A program made the position numbers and the translations under genes. Shown here piece by piece: positions 34,639 through 43,821 of a stretch of DNA of 53,205 nucleotides; the stretch's first letter is position 1, and every line of letters begins with the position of its first letter. The notes under the pieces were generated by a model. It was not told where the DNA came from. It saw only the letters and a program-made list of their open reading frames with translations, and ran no database searches. The DNA comes from DASYML01 sp036399835 (lineage in GTDB: Bacteria > Acidobacteriota > Blastocatellia > Pyrinomonadales > Pyrinomonadaceae): positions 1 through 53,205 of the forward strand of contig DASWMI010000147.1 in the NCBI GenBank assembly GCA_036399835.1, in the 5' to 3' direction.

Positions 34639-37266
34639 TTATTGTCCACGGTAGCTGTTACCGTTGCTGTCTTGATACGAGAGCGTATGTTGCGTTGTAA
34701 AGACGGCATCGGCTGGCAGGTTGGGACGCAGGCGGACCGTCACTCGGAGGACGGTTGTATCTCCTGGCGCGAGGTCCGGCACGCGCCAGACAAAACGCTG
34801 CGTGTTGCCCGGAGCATCCTGCGGATTGAGAGAAGGATCGGAATTGATAAACTGGAAGGCATCCGGCAAAATTTCGGTGACGACCAGATTCCTCGCCAGC
34901 CCGCTCCCATCGTTGACGAGGACCAGGCGATAAAAGATAGTGTCGCCCCCGGCAGCCTCGCCCGCGCTCGTCTCCGTGCGGACGCGCACGCGCGGAGTCG
35001 CCACCGTCAGCACAGTGTTGGCTTCGCTCGCCACACGGTTCGAGGTCAAAGAGCGCGCCACGACGTTGTAGGAATACTGCTGGCGGTCGGGCGTATTAGA
35101 CGGAATCATGACGCGCAGGAGCACCGGATACTGTCCGCCCTGCGGCTCGAGCGAAGCCGTCTGCGCGACGACAGGCTCTGCCTCCTGATGCTGACCGTCT
35201 CCGTTGGTGTCTGCATAAATGGTCGCGGCGGGCGCACCCGGCGCGGTGATGCGCAGCTCGTAAGAATCGGGAGTATTACCCGGATTACGCACAACGAAGG
35301 GGATGTAGATGGAATCGCCGGGCGTCGCCGTCAACCCGACGGAGACGGCATCAATCCGCGCGCGCGGAACTTTGCCGACAGTAATACTGGGGCTGTCGAA
35401 GTTTGAGCCGACCGTCAGGCTTTGCGTGCGGATTGTGCCGCGCCCTAAAGCGCTGGTCGCCGCCAGTGCGTTCGGCACGGCGCGCAGCGTGACTGTGATG
35501 TCTCTCGAATCACGCGAGGCCAGGCTGCCCAAATCCCAGACGGCTGTACGCGAAGCGCGGTCATAGAGCAGGGGGCTGGGGCTGGCGTTGACCAGCTCGA
35601 AGCTCGGGTTGAAAACGAAATCGGCGCGCGAGCGTTGCGCAGGAGCGCTGCCGCTGTTGCGCACTGTGATGGTCTGCGTAAAGCTCTCGCCGGGCATCAC
35701 GGAAGTCTGCGAGAGACGCGAATCAGCCGCCAGCGTCGCGGCGATGATATTGATCGAGCCGTCGGTCAAACGGTTGATTTGATAATCGGACTGTGAAGCG
35801 GCGCGGACGATAAAGCGTCGCTGTTGCCCGTCGGAGGCCGTCTCGGGCACTCGCAGGTTGAGCATGACTTCGAGCGAGGCGTTGCGCTGAAGTTGCGGCG
35901 TGACGAGGATGGGAAGCCCAGTATCGGAAGCGCCCTGGCCCAGACTGAAGGAGGGTTGATACTCCGCGGGCAGGTCCGTCTCAAGATAAAACTGGTCCTC
36001 TTTGTTGCCCGTGTTGGTAACGGTCAGGGGAATCTGGACCGCCTGCCCGGGCGAAGCGAATTCCGAAGCGCGCCTGAGCGCCAGCGTCAGGCTCGGCATC
36101 TGCTTGACCGTCACGCTCAAGCCTCCCTGCGCGCCCTGCGTTGAGGCGCCCGAAGTGTTGGCGGGCATCTCTGTTGCAGCTGGCGGACTATACGGCGTGA
36201 CGGGAGTCTCTGCCCGCGCGATAGCCGTATTGTCGTTCGTATTGCTCGGCACAAAAGGCGTCGGCGTAGGTGTCGGCCTGGGAATTATGCGCGGCGGATT
36301 GTTGGTCGCCACCTGCTGTCGCGGCTGCGTGACGGGCGGCCTCGTGGCGGGCTGCGCATTGGTCTGGTTACGGCGATTCCTGCCTTGATTGGCAGCAGTC
36401 GTGCTCGGCATATTTGACTGCGGCTGGATGGCAGTATTCTGATTGGCGATGACGGTCGGGGGCGCGACGGATGGGACGGGCGCACGTCTCCCTCTGCGTC
36501 TTCCTCCGAGACGACGCGAGCCTGTGTCGAGCGCCGTTCCAGTGCCCGCAGCAGCCGAACTGTTCGTTGCCGAATTAATTACCGGAGGCCTTGACGTAAT
36601 CCTTCTGGCAACCGGAGGAGGAGTAGTCGTCGTCGTTCTTTCTCTGGTCGAGCCTGTATTAGCATTGTTGTTGATGACGAGCGAGGGACGGTTAGCAGTT
36701 TGAGATGGTCTCGGGGTGGGGGAGGGCTGAGACTGCGGCTGTCTCGCAGCCGTGTTGCTGTTAAGATTTCTGGCAGCAGTCCTGTTCGGCGTGGGCGTCG
36801 GCGTTGCGGGCGGGCGCGTCTCGGTCGGCCTCACCTGCGCGACTTCCGTTCCTGTCATCGTGCGCGCGGGGGCTTCGCGCCTGGCACTCTGTAGCTCGCT
36901 CTCGTAGATGTCCGCGAAGGGCGTGTCCTTGATGCTGCGCAAGCGCTGGCCGATCTGCTCGGCCTCCGGAATCCTGCCCATCTGCATGTAGGAGCGGCCC
37001 AGCCAGAGCAGCGTCAAATCCGTGATGATGCTGCGCGGATAGGTCTTGAGGAAATCCTGAAGCACGCTGACGGCCTGCTCATAACGCCCTGACAGGTAGA
37101 GGTTCTGTCCCTTGGTGAACATGGCCTGCTCCGCGTCGCTCGGCACGTCCGAGTCTTGCTGTTGCAGGGCGCGAGCCAGCGCCGTAGAGGCCAGGATGGA
37201 TGAAGGGGACGCGAGCAAGAGCGTTGCGGCGAGTGCAAGTGCTCCGAATTTATGCTGTGTACTCAC
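34639..37266 (-). CDS. Large exported TPR/low-complexity/DUF11 protein
   Basis: 875 residues. The signal peptide is about 1-27. TPR-like helices (about 45-115) carry YLSGRYEQAVSVLQDFLKTYP and LGRSYMQMGRIPEAEQIGQRL. A linker of about 260 residues (140-400) is rich in Thr, Pro, Asn, Arg and Gln. The rest contains four or so beta-sandwich repeats of the DUF11/COG1361 type, including PLTVTNTGNKEDQFYLE, ITVRNSGSAPAQRSR, FVVRNPGNTPDSYEL and RLVLVNDGSGLARNLVVTEI with DLAPGDTTVLRVTVR. The start is GTG at 37266, with GGAGG 9 bases upstream. It is probably a cell-surface or outer-membrane-facing structural protein; secretion and partners are unknown. Confidence 0.85.
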   Translation of the reverse strand: MSTQHKFGALALAATLLLASPSSILASTALARALQQQDSDVPSDAEQAMFTKGQNLYLSGRYEQAVSVLQDFLKTYPRSIITDLTLLWLGRSYMQMGRIPEAEQIGQRLRSIKDTPFADIYESELQSARREAPARTMTGTEVAQVRPTETRPPATPTPTPNRTAARNLNSNTAARQPQSQPSPTPRPSQTANRPSLVINNNANTGSTRERTTTTTPPPVARRITSRPPVINSATNSSAAAGTGTALDTGSRRLGGRRRGRRAPVPSVAPPTVIANQNTAIQPQSNMPSTTAANQGRNRRNQTNAQPATRPPVTQPRQQVATNNPPRIIPRPTPTPTPFVPSNTNDNTAIARAETPVTPYSPPAATEMPANTSGASTQGAQGGLSVTVKQMPSLTLALRRASEFASPGQAVQIPLTVTNTGNKEDQFYLETDLPAEYQPSFSLGQGASDTGLPILVTPQLQRNASLEVMLNLRVPETASDGQQRRFIVRAASQSDYQINRLTDGSINIIAATLAADSRLSQTSVMPGESFTQTITVRNSGSAPAQRSRADFVFNPSFELVNASPSPLLYDRASRTAVWDLGSLASRDSRDITVTLRAVPNALAATSALGRGTIRTQSLTVGSNFDSPSITVGKVPRARIDAVSVGLTATPGDSIYIPFVVRNPGNTPDSYELRITAPGAPAATIYADTNGDGQHQEAEPVVAQTASLEPQGGQYPVLLRVMIPSNTPDRQQYSYNVVARSLTSNRVASEANTVLTVATPRVRVRTETSAGEAAGGDTIFYRLVLVNDGSGLARNLVVTEILPDAFQFINSDPSLNPQDAPGNTQRFVWRVPDLAPGDTTVLRVTVRLRPNLPADAVFTTQHTLSYQDSNGNSYRGQ

Positions 37267-37421
37267 AGTTGTAGACCTCCGGCAGGTAGGGGCAATCCGT
37301 TTTCAGGTAGTATTGAATAAAGCTTTTGGCGATTAAAAGATTTAGTAAAGATTCAGGCCGCCAACTCGCAAAGATATTGAAAACTTATCGGCCAGCATCA
37401 TACTCGTTCAGCCACTCATGA

Positions 37422-37531
37422 ACAAGAGTCAAAAGTCTCAGAGTCTGGAGTCTGGAGTCTGAGAGTCAAAGTCATAAAGATTCTCTTTGTCTTTGGCTTT
37501 TGACTCCTAGACTCCAGACTCTCGGACTGTT
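37422..37531. repeat. Inverted-word element, GAGTCTG type
   Basis: GAGTCAAAAGTCTCAGAGTCTGGAGTCTGGAGTCTGAGAGTC (in pieces over 37426-37467) faces TTTTGACTCCTAGACTCCAGACTCTCGGAC (37499-37528). The left arm has three direct GAGTCTG units. Its reverse strand aligns with the element at 10729. Confidence 0.8.
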
Positions 37532-37532
37532 C

Positions 37533-38681
37533 TTACCAGTGCCCGCGACCGACCTCTATCCGGTCGCCCGCCTGCAAAGCCGGGTCGGGAACTTTGCCCG
37601 CCTCTATCTCTTTCAGATTATATTCGGTTGCCACGAGCCGTCCGTCCGCGCCCTGCCGCGAGACTCTGATCTTACTGCTGGCAAAGCGCGCGATGCCGCC
37701 TGAAGCGAGGACGGCCTGTGTCAGAGTGAGGCCCGCATGAAAATCCTTCTGGCCGGGCGAAACAATCTGTCCACCGATAAAATAGTATTGCGGTCCGGGC
37801 GCGGGAGCCGCGGAGACCTTGATGACATCACCGGCAATGACCAAGACGGAGGTCGCCGTCGCATCCGAGAGGTCCACAGAGAGGCTTTGCGTGGTGCCGG
37901 GACGCAAGATAGTCGCCCGCGCAGCCTCGGGGCGCGGCAGGGCTTCGGCCAAAACCACATAGAGCGGCACGGCCTCGCGGCGCAAAACCCTCGCCCCAGG
38001 GCTACTGACAAGTCCCGTCACGATAACCGTGTGGCTCGCATAATCGCGCACCGTGATGACCAGCTCCGGCTTGTCAAAGACCTTGATGAGCGAAGTCAGC
38101 CGCGCATCAATCTCGTCAACAGTCATGCCGCTGACGCGAACAGGCTCGCCCGCCAGCGGATATTCAAGCAGCCCGCCTTCGAGAATCGTGTAGAGCGTAG
38201 AATCCCTATTAGAAGCATTAGCTAGCCGGATGTCTAGCACATCGCCTATCCCGACGCGGTAAACGTCCGTTAAAGGCTGCGCGCTCTCAGCGTTAGTGCG
38301 CGCGGCGCTCCCGGCGTTTGAAGCCATATCTTTCGCAGGAGGCGCAGAAGCGACGGCGGGACTCGTTTTCGCCGGAGCATCGGTTGTCGCAGCGTTGCCT
38401 GTGGCGGCGACGCCTGCACGCGTGACGGATGCTGTGGAAGATGAAAGATTGGAAGCCTTGCCTTCATCTTTTCTGGTTTGCTCGGCGGCCTTTTTTTCGG
38501 GTTTGGCGGAGCTGCTGGCAGGATTCGCCGCGGGTTGCTCTTTTGTCGCCGCTCCCGCGTGGTCCGAGGCGACGGCTTTTTGAGCCTCGTCGCCGCTGCC
38601 TTCCTTCGTTTGCGCGCTGGCAAGCGCCGATGGCGCGGCCAGGACCAGCGCCAAAACCAACAGGGCTAAAACTTTCTTCAT
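37533..38681 (-). CDS. Wza-like polysaccharide export protein (SLBB domains)
   Basis: 382 residues from the ATG at 38681 (a GTG lies two codons upstream). The signal peptide is at about 1-24, with no lipobox cysteine. An Ala/Lys/Glu-rich stretch (about 25-110) precedes the polysaccharide-export domain: DVYRVGIGDVLDIRL, GGLLEYPLAGEPVRVSGMTVDEIDARL and VRDYASHTVIVTGLVSSPG. SLBB repeats follow, with YYFIGGQIVSPGQKDFHAGLTLTQAVLASGGI and LQAGDRIEVGR. Family members (Wza, KpsD) form the outer-membrane exit channel for capsule or EPS. The barrel protein upstream and the DUF11 protein downstream suggest one envelope-export cluster; no Wzc or Wzx/Wzy gene is in view. Confidence 0.88.
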   Translation of the reverse strand: MKKVLALLVLALVLAAPSALASAQTKEGSGDEAQKAVASDHAGAATKEQPAANPASSSAKPEKKAAEQTRKDEGKASNLSSSTASVTRAGVAATGNAATTDAPAKTSPAVASAPPAKDMASNAGSAARTNAESAQPLTDVYRVGIGDVLDIRLANASNRDSTLYTILEGGLLEYPLAGEPVRVSGMTVDEIDARLTSLIKVFDKPELVITVRDYASHTVIVTGLVSSPGARVLRREAVPLYVVLAEALPRPEAARATILRPGTTQSLSVDLSDATATSVLVIAGDVIKVSAAPAPGPQYYFIGGQIVSPGQKDFHAGLTLTQAVLASGGIARFASSKIRVSRQGADGRLVATEYNLKEIEAGKVPDPALQAGDRIEVGRGHW

Positions 38682-38770
38682 AAGCACTCTACTTCCCTTG
38701 TCTCATTTGGAGCGATGCGAGCGCCTCGGGGCAGGAAGCGGTAGCATCGCGTTTCAATAGCTGCTCTGAG

Positions 38771-40906
38771 TTAGAACGGGCGACCTCTGACATCGTTGCG
38801 CCGCCCGAGGTCGAAGACCAGTGAGAGGCTGTGGCGGTTGAACGTAAAAACAGGGATGGTCGAATCCCTACGGGAGAAATTATACACGAAACGCGAGCGT
38901 AAGTATTCATTCCATCCGTAAGAAGTTTCGACGCAGAAGCCGTAGAGATGGTCCTTGCGCCGCTCGCCGGCGAAGTTGCCGACCGCCACGCCGCCGCTCG
39001 CGGTTGAATCTGCGACGACCGCGACGGGGAAGCCTAACTGTTGATAATTAAGGCCCAACGCCACTTTCAGGCTACCTCTCAAGGCTTGTTCGAGGCGCGC
39101 CGCGCCGCCCGTCGAAACGAGCCGCACATTGCCTCCTTCTAAATTAAACGCCGAAACCTGCGTTTTTCGCAGAGCCGCCAGCTCAAAATTTGTTCCGGCT
39201 GACAATTCCTGTCTGAAAAGCAGGTTGAAAATCAGGCCGCTAAAGTTGTTCTCCCTCGGCGCATTGTAAAAGAGGCTGCGTTCGTAGCCGACCTGCGCGG
39301 CCAGCCCGCTCGTCTGCGACATACGTCGGCGCAGGCCAAACTCAAGAGCATAGCGACGGCGATTGTTCAGGTTTTCGAGCAGCGAGCGGAAGGGCACGCT
39401 CGTATCCGTCTGCCCGTAGGTCACCGTGGCCGTTCCCGTCGTCTGCTCCGACAGCTCTCTTTCATAAGCTGCATCCAGCGTCAGCTCGTCGTAGTTGATA
39501 AAGAGCGGCGCGGCGGCAATGTGGTCTTCGCTCCAGCGGACGATGTTATAGCTGCCGGTAGTGGCAATCCGGTTGCGCTCGTCGAACTGGTATTCGAGCC
39601 GCACGCCTCCGTCATTGCGCCAGAAGGTATCACCGACGATGTAGACTTCGCCCGCCGGGTCGTATTCACGCGGGTCTAAAGGCGAGCGCACGAAGTGGTC
39701 GCGCACAGAGAGCGTCAGGAAGCGCGAGAGCTCTACGCGCGAATCGAAGTCGAGCTTGTGGCCGTTGGCCCACTGCCCGTTGCTCAGCCTTCTAATCTGC
39801 GCGTCATACGCGATACGCATCGCACGCAGCTCGCCCGGTATCTCGTATTCAAGGCGAGGTGTGACGCCAAAGACTCCTATGTCGCGGCCAGTCTGCGAGC
39901 GATAAAAGAAGTTATCGTCGAAAGTTCCGCCGAACTGGAAAGAGGGGCGCAGGACGCCAGGCCCCAGAGCCTTCCCGCCGACCTCATCCGTCGCCGCAGT
40001 GGTCGTTCCCGGAATCCAGACGCCCTGCGGCGCTCCCGGCGCGGCCAGTGTAAAGGGCGCAAACCTGGTGCTTGCGATGAAGGGCGGAATAATCGCGTTC
40101 TGCGGAGTCTGGAAGAAGAACGCCATCGCGTAAGGGTTTATCTTCTGAAAAGAGTATTGAGCCTCGGGCAGCTCGCCCCAGATCGTCCTGCCGCGAAAGA
40201 CTGGCTGCGACGCGGCAGTGGCTATCAAACTCGTCCCGGCGGGACGCATCGCGATGCTGTTAACAGCCTGGCTCTCAACCACCGTCTCACTTGCGGCAAC
40301 TTGCGTTGCGGCGCGAGAGTTGTTCTCAGGATTAACGCGATTGATGGTTGATGGCGCCGCAGTCTGTTTCGTTTGAGGCTGAGCGGCGCGCGCCACTTCC
40401 GCGTTGCCGGCAGAAGGCGAGCGGCGGCGCAGTCGCGCAAAGTCTGAGGCGATGCCAATCACCAGACGGTTAAAGATTTTTCGCTGCGCGACGGTCGCGC
40501 CATCGCCGAGCGCGATGATGACATCGACAAAGGGTTCGCCATCGCGCTCGCCCGCGATTGTGCGCACGCTGCGCGCCAGCTCGTCGCTAATCTCATAGCT
40601 CGGACGAAGGAGCGAACGCGCGCCGCGTATGCGCACGACCGTTTCCCTGCCGCGCGAGAATTGTTCGATGGTCGCCTCGCCGAGCGAGCCGTCCGCCGTC
40701 ACCTCCAACCGCACCATCCCCGTCTCGTTGCTGATGCTCAGGCGCACAAGCTGGACCGGCGCGGCTGCCGCCGAAGCGCGCATAGAGTTTGAAGGCCGGA
40801 AGGAATCCTGTAGGCAGAGGGCCAGCAGGGCGAAGACGATTAACAGACCGGCTGCCTGGCGTAGGCCTCTAAGACCAGTGCTCATCGCAAACGTGCGTCT
40901 ATACAT
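38771..40906 (-). CDS. AMIN-domain outer-membrane beta-barrel protein
   Basis: 711 residues. The N-terminal signal/anchor is about 10-35 (GLRQAAGLLIVFALLALCLQ). An AMIN-like domain follows at about 50-165 (VQLVRLSISNETGMVRLEV, TVVRIRGARSLLRPSYEIS, RKIFNRLVIGIASDFARL), then a Ser/Ala/Gln-rich linker. From about 300 the sequence is alternating polar/aromatic strands like a large porin: RPSFQFGGTFDDNFFYRSQTG, FLTLSVRDHFVRSPLDPREY, YALEFGLRRRMS, SYGWNEYLRSRFVYNFSRR. It ends with Phe as outer-membrane barrels do. The fusion of AMIN and barrel recalls secretins but the barrel type differs. Export of polysaccharide with the SLBB protein is inference. Confidence 0.8.
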   Translation of the reverse strand: MYRRTFAMSTGLRGLRQAAGLLIVFALLALCLQDSFRPSNSMRASAAAAPVQLVRLSISNETGMVRLEVTADGSLGEATIEQFSRGRETVVRIRGARSLLRPSYEISDELARSVRTIAGERDGEPFVDVIIALGDGATVAQRKIFNRLVIGIASDFARLRRRSPSAGNAEVARAAQPQTKQTAAPSTINRVNPENNSRAATQVAASETVVESQAVNSIAMRPAGTSLIATAASQPVFRGRTIWGELPEAQYSFQKINPYAMAFFFQTPQNAIIPPFIASTRFAPFTLAAPGAPQGVWIPGTTTAATDEVGGKALGPGVLRPSFQFGGTFDDNFFYRSQTGRDIGVFGVTPRLEYEIPGELRAMRIAYDAQIRRLSNGQWANGHKLDFDSRVELSRFLTLSVRDHFVRSPLDPREYDPAGEVYIVGDTFWRNDGGVRLEYQFDERNRIATTGSYNIVRWSEDHIAAAPLFINYDELTLDAAYERELSEQTTGTATVTYGQTDTSVPFRSLLENLNNRRRYALEFGLRRRMSQTSGLAAQVGYERSLFYNAPRENNFSGLIFNLLFRQELSAGTNFELAALRKTQVSAFNLEGGNVRLVSTGGAARLEQALRGSLKVALGLNYQQLGFPVAVVADSTASGGVAVGNFAGERRKDHLYGFCVETSYGWNEYLRSRFVYNFSRRDSTIPVFTFNRHSLSLVFDLGRRNDVRGRPF

Positions 40907-41020
40907 AATAGTACCAAAGCATGATCGAGAAGATTGATCGGATTAGCCCGCGCACAAAAAGCGGGCGCAGACCGCGAAGGCACTGGTCCATAAACGCCAG
41001 GCAGGAAAACCAGGACGGCG

Positions 41021-41050
41021 AGACTCACGAAGTCTCATGAAGACTCATGT
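41021..41050. repeat. Three tandem 10-bp units
   Basis: AGACTCACGA, AGTCTCATGA and AGACTCATGT lie head to tail in the spacer between ptsI and the barrel gene. Each differs by one to three bases. Upstream, at about 40947-40967, GCCCGC...GCGGGC can form a 6-bp hairpin. Confidence 0.5.
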
Positions 41051-41138
41051 CTTTGGTCCAAAGCTGCGGCCTGCTGGCGACAAGTTGAACTCCGGGGCAA
41101 GCTGAGCTAACTCGTGTGCCGAATTCTACTCTCTGTGT

Positions 41139-42938
41139 TTACGCGCTGGCAAGATTTTTAGAGGCCGGAAGGTTTGTTTCCGAGAAAAGATGCGGCCAAC
41201 GTTTAAGGAATTCTTCGCGGACCAGTTCTTCCACCATGTCTGCGGTCTCGCCTTCAAGACACAGCGCGGCAATCTCGGCGGCCTCCATGACCCTCACGCC
41301 TGAGAGAGCGCGTCTGACACGCGGGATGGAGGTGGCCGTCATGCTGAAATCGGTTGCGCCGAGGCCGAGCAGTATCACTGCGTAAGCGGGCGTCGCGGCC
41401 ATCTCGCCGCAGATGACCGCAGGGATACGGGCTGCGCCGGCGGCATCGAGCGTGCGCTTGATGCTTTGCAGGACCGCCGGGTGGAGCGAGCGAAACCATT
41501 CGGAGACATCCTCGTTGCCTCTGTCCACAGCCAGTAGATACTGGACCAGATCGTTTGTCCCCAGGCTGAAGAAAGAGACTTCGCGCGCGATCTTGTCAGC
41601 CGTGATGACAGCCGAAGGCACTTCGATCATCGCCCCTATCTCGAACTCCGCGGCCTGCCTTCCCTCTTCTTTCAGCCTCACGCGTTCCTCATCGATAATG
41701 GCCTTCGCGCGGCGCACGTCCAGCACATCCGAGACCATCGGGAGCACTACCTTGAGCGAGCCGCGTGCTGAAGCTCGCAGGAGGGCGCGGACCTGTGTAC
41801 GCAGGATTTCCTCGCGGCGTAGTCCAAAGCGAATCGCGCGCAGGCCCAGCGCGGGGTTGCGCTCGACTTCATTTGTGCCGCCCATCTTATCGCCGCCCAG
41901 ATCAAAGAGGCGCACCGTCGCGCCATCCTCGCCCGCCAGCTCCACGATTTTTTCATAAGCGGCGCACTGTTCGTCTTCACCCGGGATGACGCCGTGCTGC
42001 GTGAGCAGGAATTCAGAGCGATAAAGCCCTATGCCTCTCGCGCCGTACTTGCGCACGGCCTCATACTCTGCGGGCAGCTCGACATTGGCGCGCAGAAAGA
42101 TTTCCGTCTCATCAAGCGTGCGCAGAGGCCCGCGCCCGCTCTCGCCCGTGCCGTTGCGCTCGCCCTTGCTATCTCGCGTCAGTCTTTGATACTCACCGAC
42201 AGTCTCTTCCGAAGGATGAAGAATGACCTCGCCCTTGACGGCATCAACGATAATCTCGTCGCCCGTGCGCGCGTGCCTGTGCAGGTCACGCAGACCGACG
42301 ACGGCTGGAATGCCCAGACCGCGCGAGATGATGGCCGTGTGCGAGGTCCAGCCGCCGCTATCTGTAGCGATGGCGCGCGCGTACTCGAAATCCAGCTCGG
42401 CGACCGCCGAAGGCAGCAGGTCTTCTGCGACGATGACGGCATCCTCTGTCAAATTCCTATCGCGCGGCGGTTCGCCGCTGAGCGCGCCGAGGATGCGCTG
42501 CGTGACATCTTCTATATCAGAGCCGCGCTCGCGCAGGTAGTCGTCCTTAATCTCGTCGTAGATGGCAAGAATCCTATCGGCGGCGACCTTGACGGCCCAC
42601 TCGGCGTTAACGCGGTCGCGCCGCATATAATCTTCGACATCATCGAGGAGCTTGCGGTCTTCGAGCATCAAGAGATGAGCATCGAAGATGTAGGCGTGTT
42701 CAAGTCCGAGTTCCTGCTGCGCGCGTTCCTTGACGGCGAGAAGTTGGCGGCGAGAGAGGCGTATGGCGGCGCGAAAACGCCTGACCTCCTTCTCGACATC
42801 CGTCTCGGCGAGCGTCGCACGATAGACGCGGCGCGTGCCCGAATGAATTCTCAGGACGCGTCCGATGACGAAGCCGTCCGAGACGCTGAGACCCTTCCAA
42901 CGCGTTTCCCCGGCCTGGCTCTTTGACAACTTGTTCAC
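41139..42938 (-). CDS. ptsI: PEP-protein phosphotransferase (PTS enzyme I)
   Basis: Transfers phosphate from phosphoenolpyruvate to HPr. It has 599 residues. The active-site histidine is H200 in GGWTSHTAII, the N-terminal part binding HPr. The C-terminal PEP-binding barrel shows RANVELPAEYEAV, GIGLYRSEFLLTQ, ARASARGSLKVVLPMVS, GAMIEVPSAVITADKI and FFSLGTNDLVQYLLAVDRGNE, ending with ICGEMA. The start is GTG at 42938 and overlaps the HPr stop by 4 bases (GTGA). It belongs to a hpr-linked cluster without permease genes. Confidence 0.96.
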   Translation of the reverse strand: MNKLSKSQAGETRWKGLSVSDGFVIGRVLRIHSGTRRVYRATLAETDVEKEVRRFRAAIRLSRRQLLAVKERAQQELGLEHAYIFDAHLLMLEDRKLLDDVEDYMRRDRVNAEWAVKVAADRILAIYDEIKDDYLRERGSDIEDVTQRILGALSGEPPRDRNLTEDAVIVAEDLLPSAVAELDFEYARAIATDSGGWTSHTAIISRGLGIPAVVGLRDLHRHARTGDEIIVDAVKGEVILHPSEETVGEYQRLTRDSKGERNGTGESGRGPLRTLDETEIFLRANVELPAEYEAVRKYGARGIGLYRSEFLLTQHGVIPGEDEQCAAYEKIVELAGEDGATVRLFDLGGDKMGGTNEVERNPALGLRAIRFGLRREEILRTQVRALLRASARGSLKVVLPMVSDVLDVRRAKAIIDEERVRLKEEGRQAAEFEIGAMIEVPSAVITADKIAREVSFFSLGTNDLVQYLLAVDRGNEDVSEWFRSLHPAVLQSIKRTLDAAGAARIPAVICGEMAATPAYAVILLGLGATDFSMTATSIPRVRRALSGVRVMEAAEIAALCLEGETADMVEELVREEFLKRWPHLFSETNLPASKNLASA

Positions 42939-43213
42939 TGCTCGGACTCTCCAAATCCCTGGCTAATCAGCCCGCACAGAGCCTCCATAGCTTCCCCTTC
43001 GTCAACCCCTTCGGCTGTCGCACGCAGCTCCGTCCCGCGCGAAGCGGCGAGCATCAGGACGCTCAAGATTGACTTGGCATCCGCCGCCGCGCTGCCGTCC
43101 ACACGCTCAAGCCGCATGACGCTCTGAAAGCTACTCGCCGTGCGCACGACCTGCGCCGCCGCGCGCGCATGCAACCCCAGCCTGTTCTTGATAATGACCC
43201 GTCGCTCGATCAT
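42935..43213 (-). CDS. ptsH: HPr phosphocarrier protein
   Basis: 92 residues. The catalytic phosphohistidine is H15 in NRLGLHARAAAQVV. The regulatory serine is S48 in DAKSILSVLMLA, matching the seryl site used by HPr kinase. Both sites are conserved, and hprK is encoded in the same cluster. The ATG directly follows the EIIA stop (no gap), and its own stop overlaps ptsI, so it is translationally coupled on both sides. Confidence 0.96.
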   Translation of the reverse strand: MIERRVIIKNRLGLHARAAAQVVRTASSFQSVMRLERVDGSAAADAKSILSVLMLAASRGTELRATAEGVDEGEAMEALCGLISQGFGESEQ

Positions 43214-43672
<459 letters not shown>

Positions 43673-43732
43673 CCTCGGCTCGACTCCGCTTTTTTGACTT
43701 TTTTACCGTCGCGCGCTTCTCATCACTCGATT

Positions 43733-43760
43733 TTCACGCAAAGACGCGCAGAGCGCAAAG
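43733..43760. repeat. CGCAAAG-type words
   Basis: TTCACGCAAAGACGCGCAGAGCGCAAAG holds two or three copies of a GCAAAGACGC-like word in the rapZ/EIIA spacer. A word of this sort is common in bacterial spacers. There is no complementary arm. Confidence 0.4.
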
Positions 43761-43821
43761 CTTATTTATCCTGATGCGCTGGAAACACGAAAGATAAATC
43801 TTGAGCGCGCGCGACTCTTTT

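Noticed and set aside
41994..42926. 310-codon open frame antisense to ptsI
   Set aside because: Shadow of ptsI; no recognisable domains and no ribosome site.
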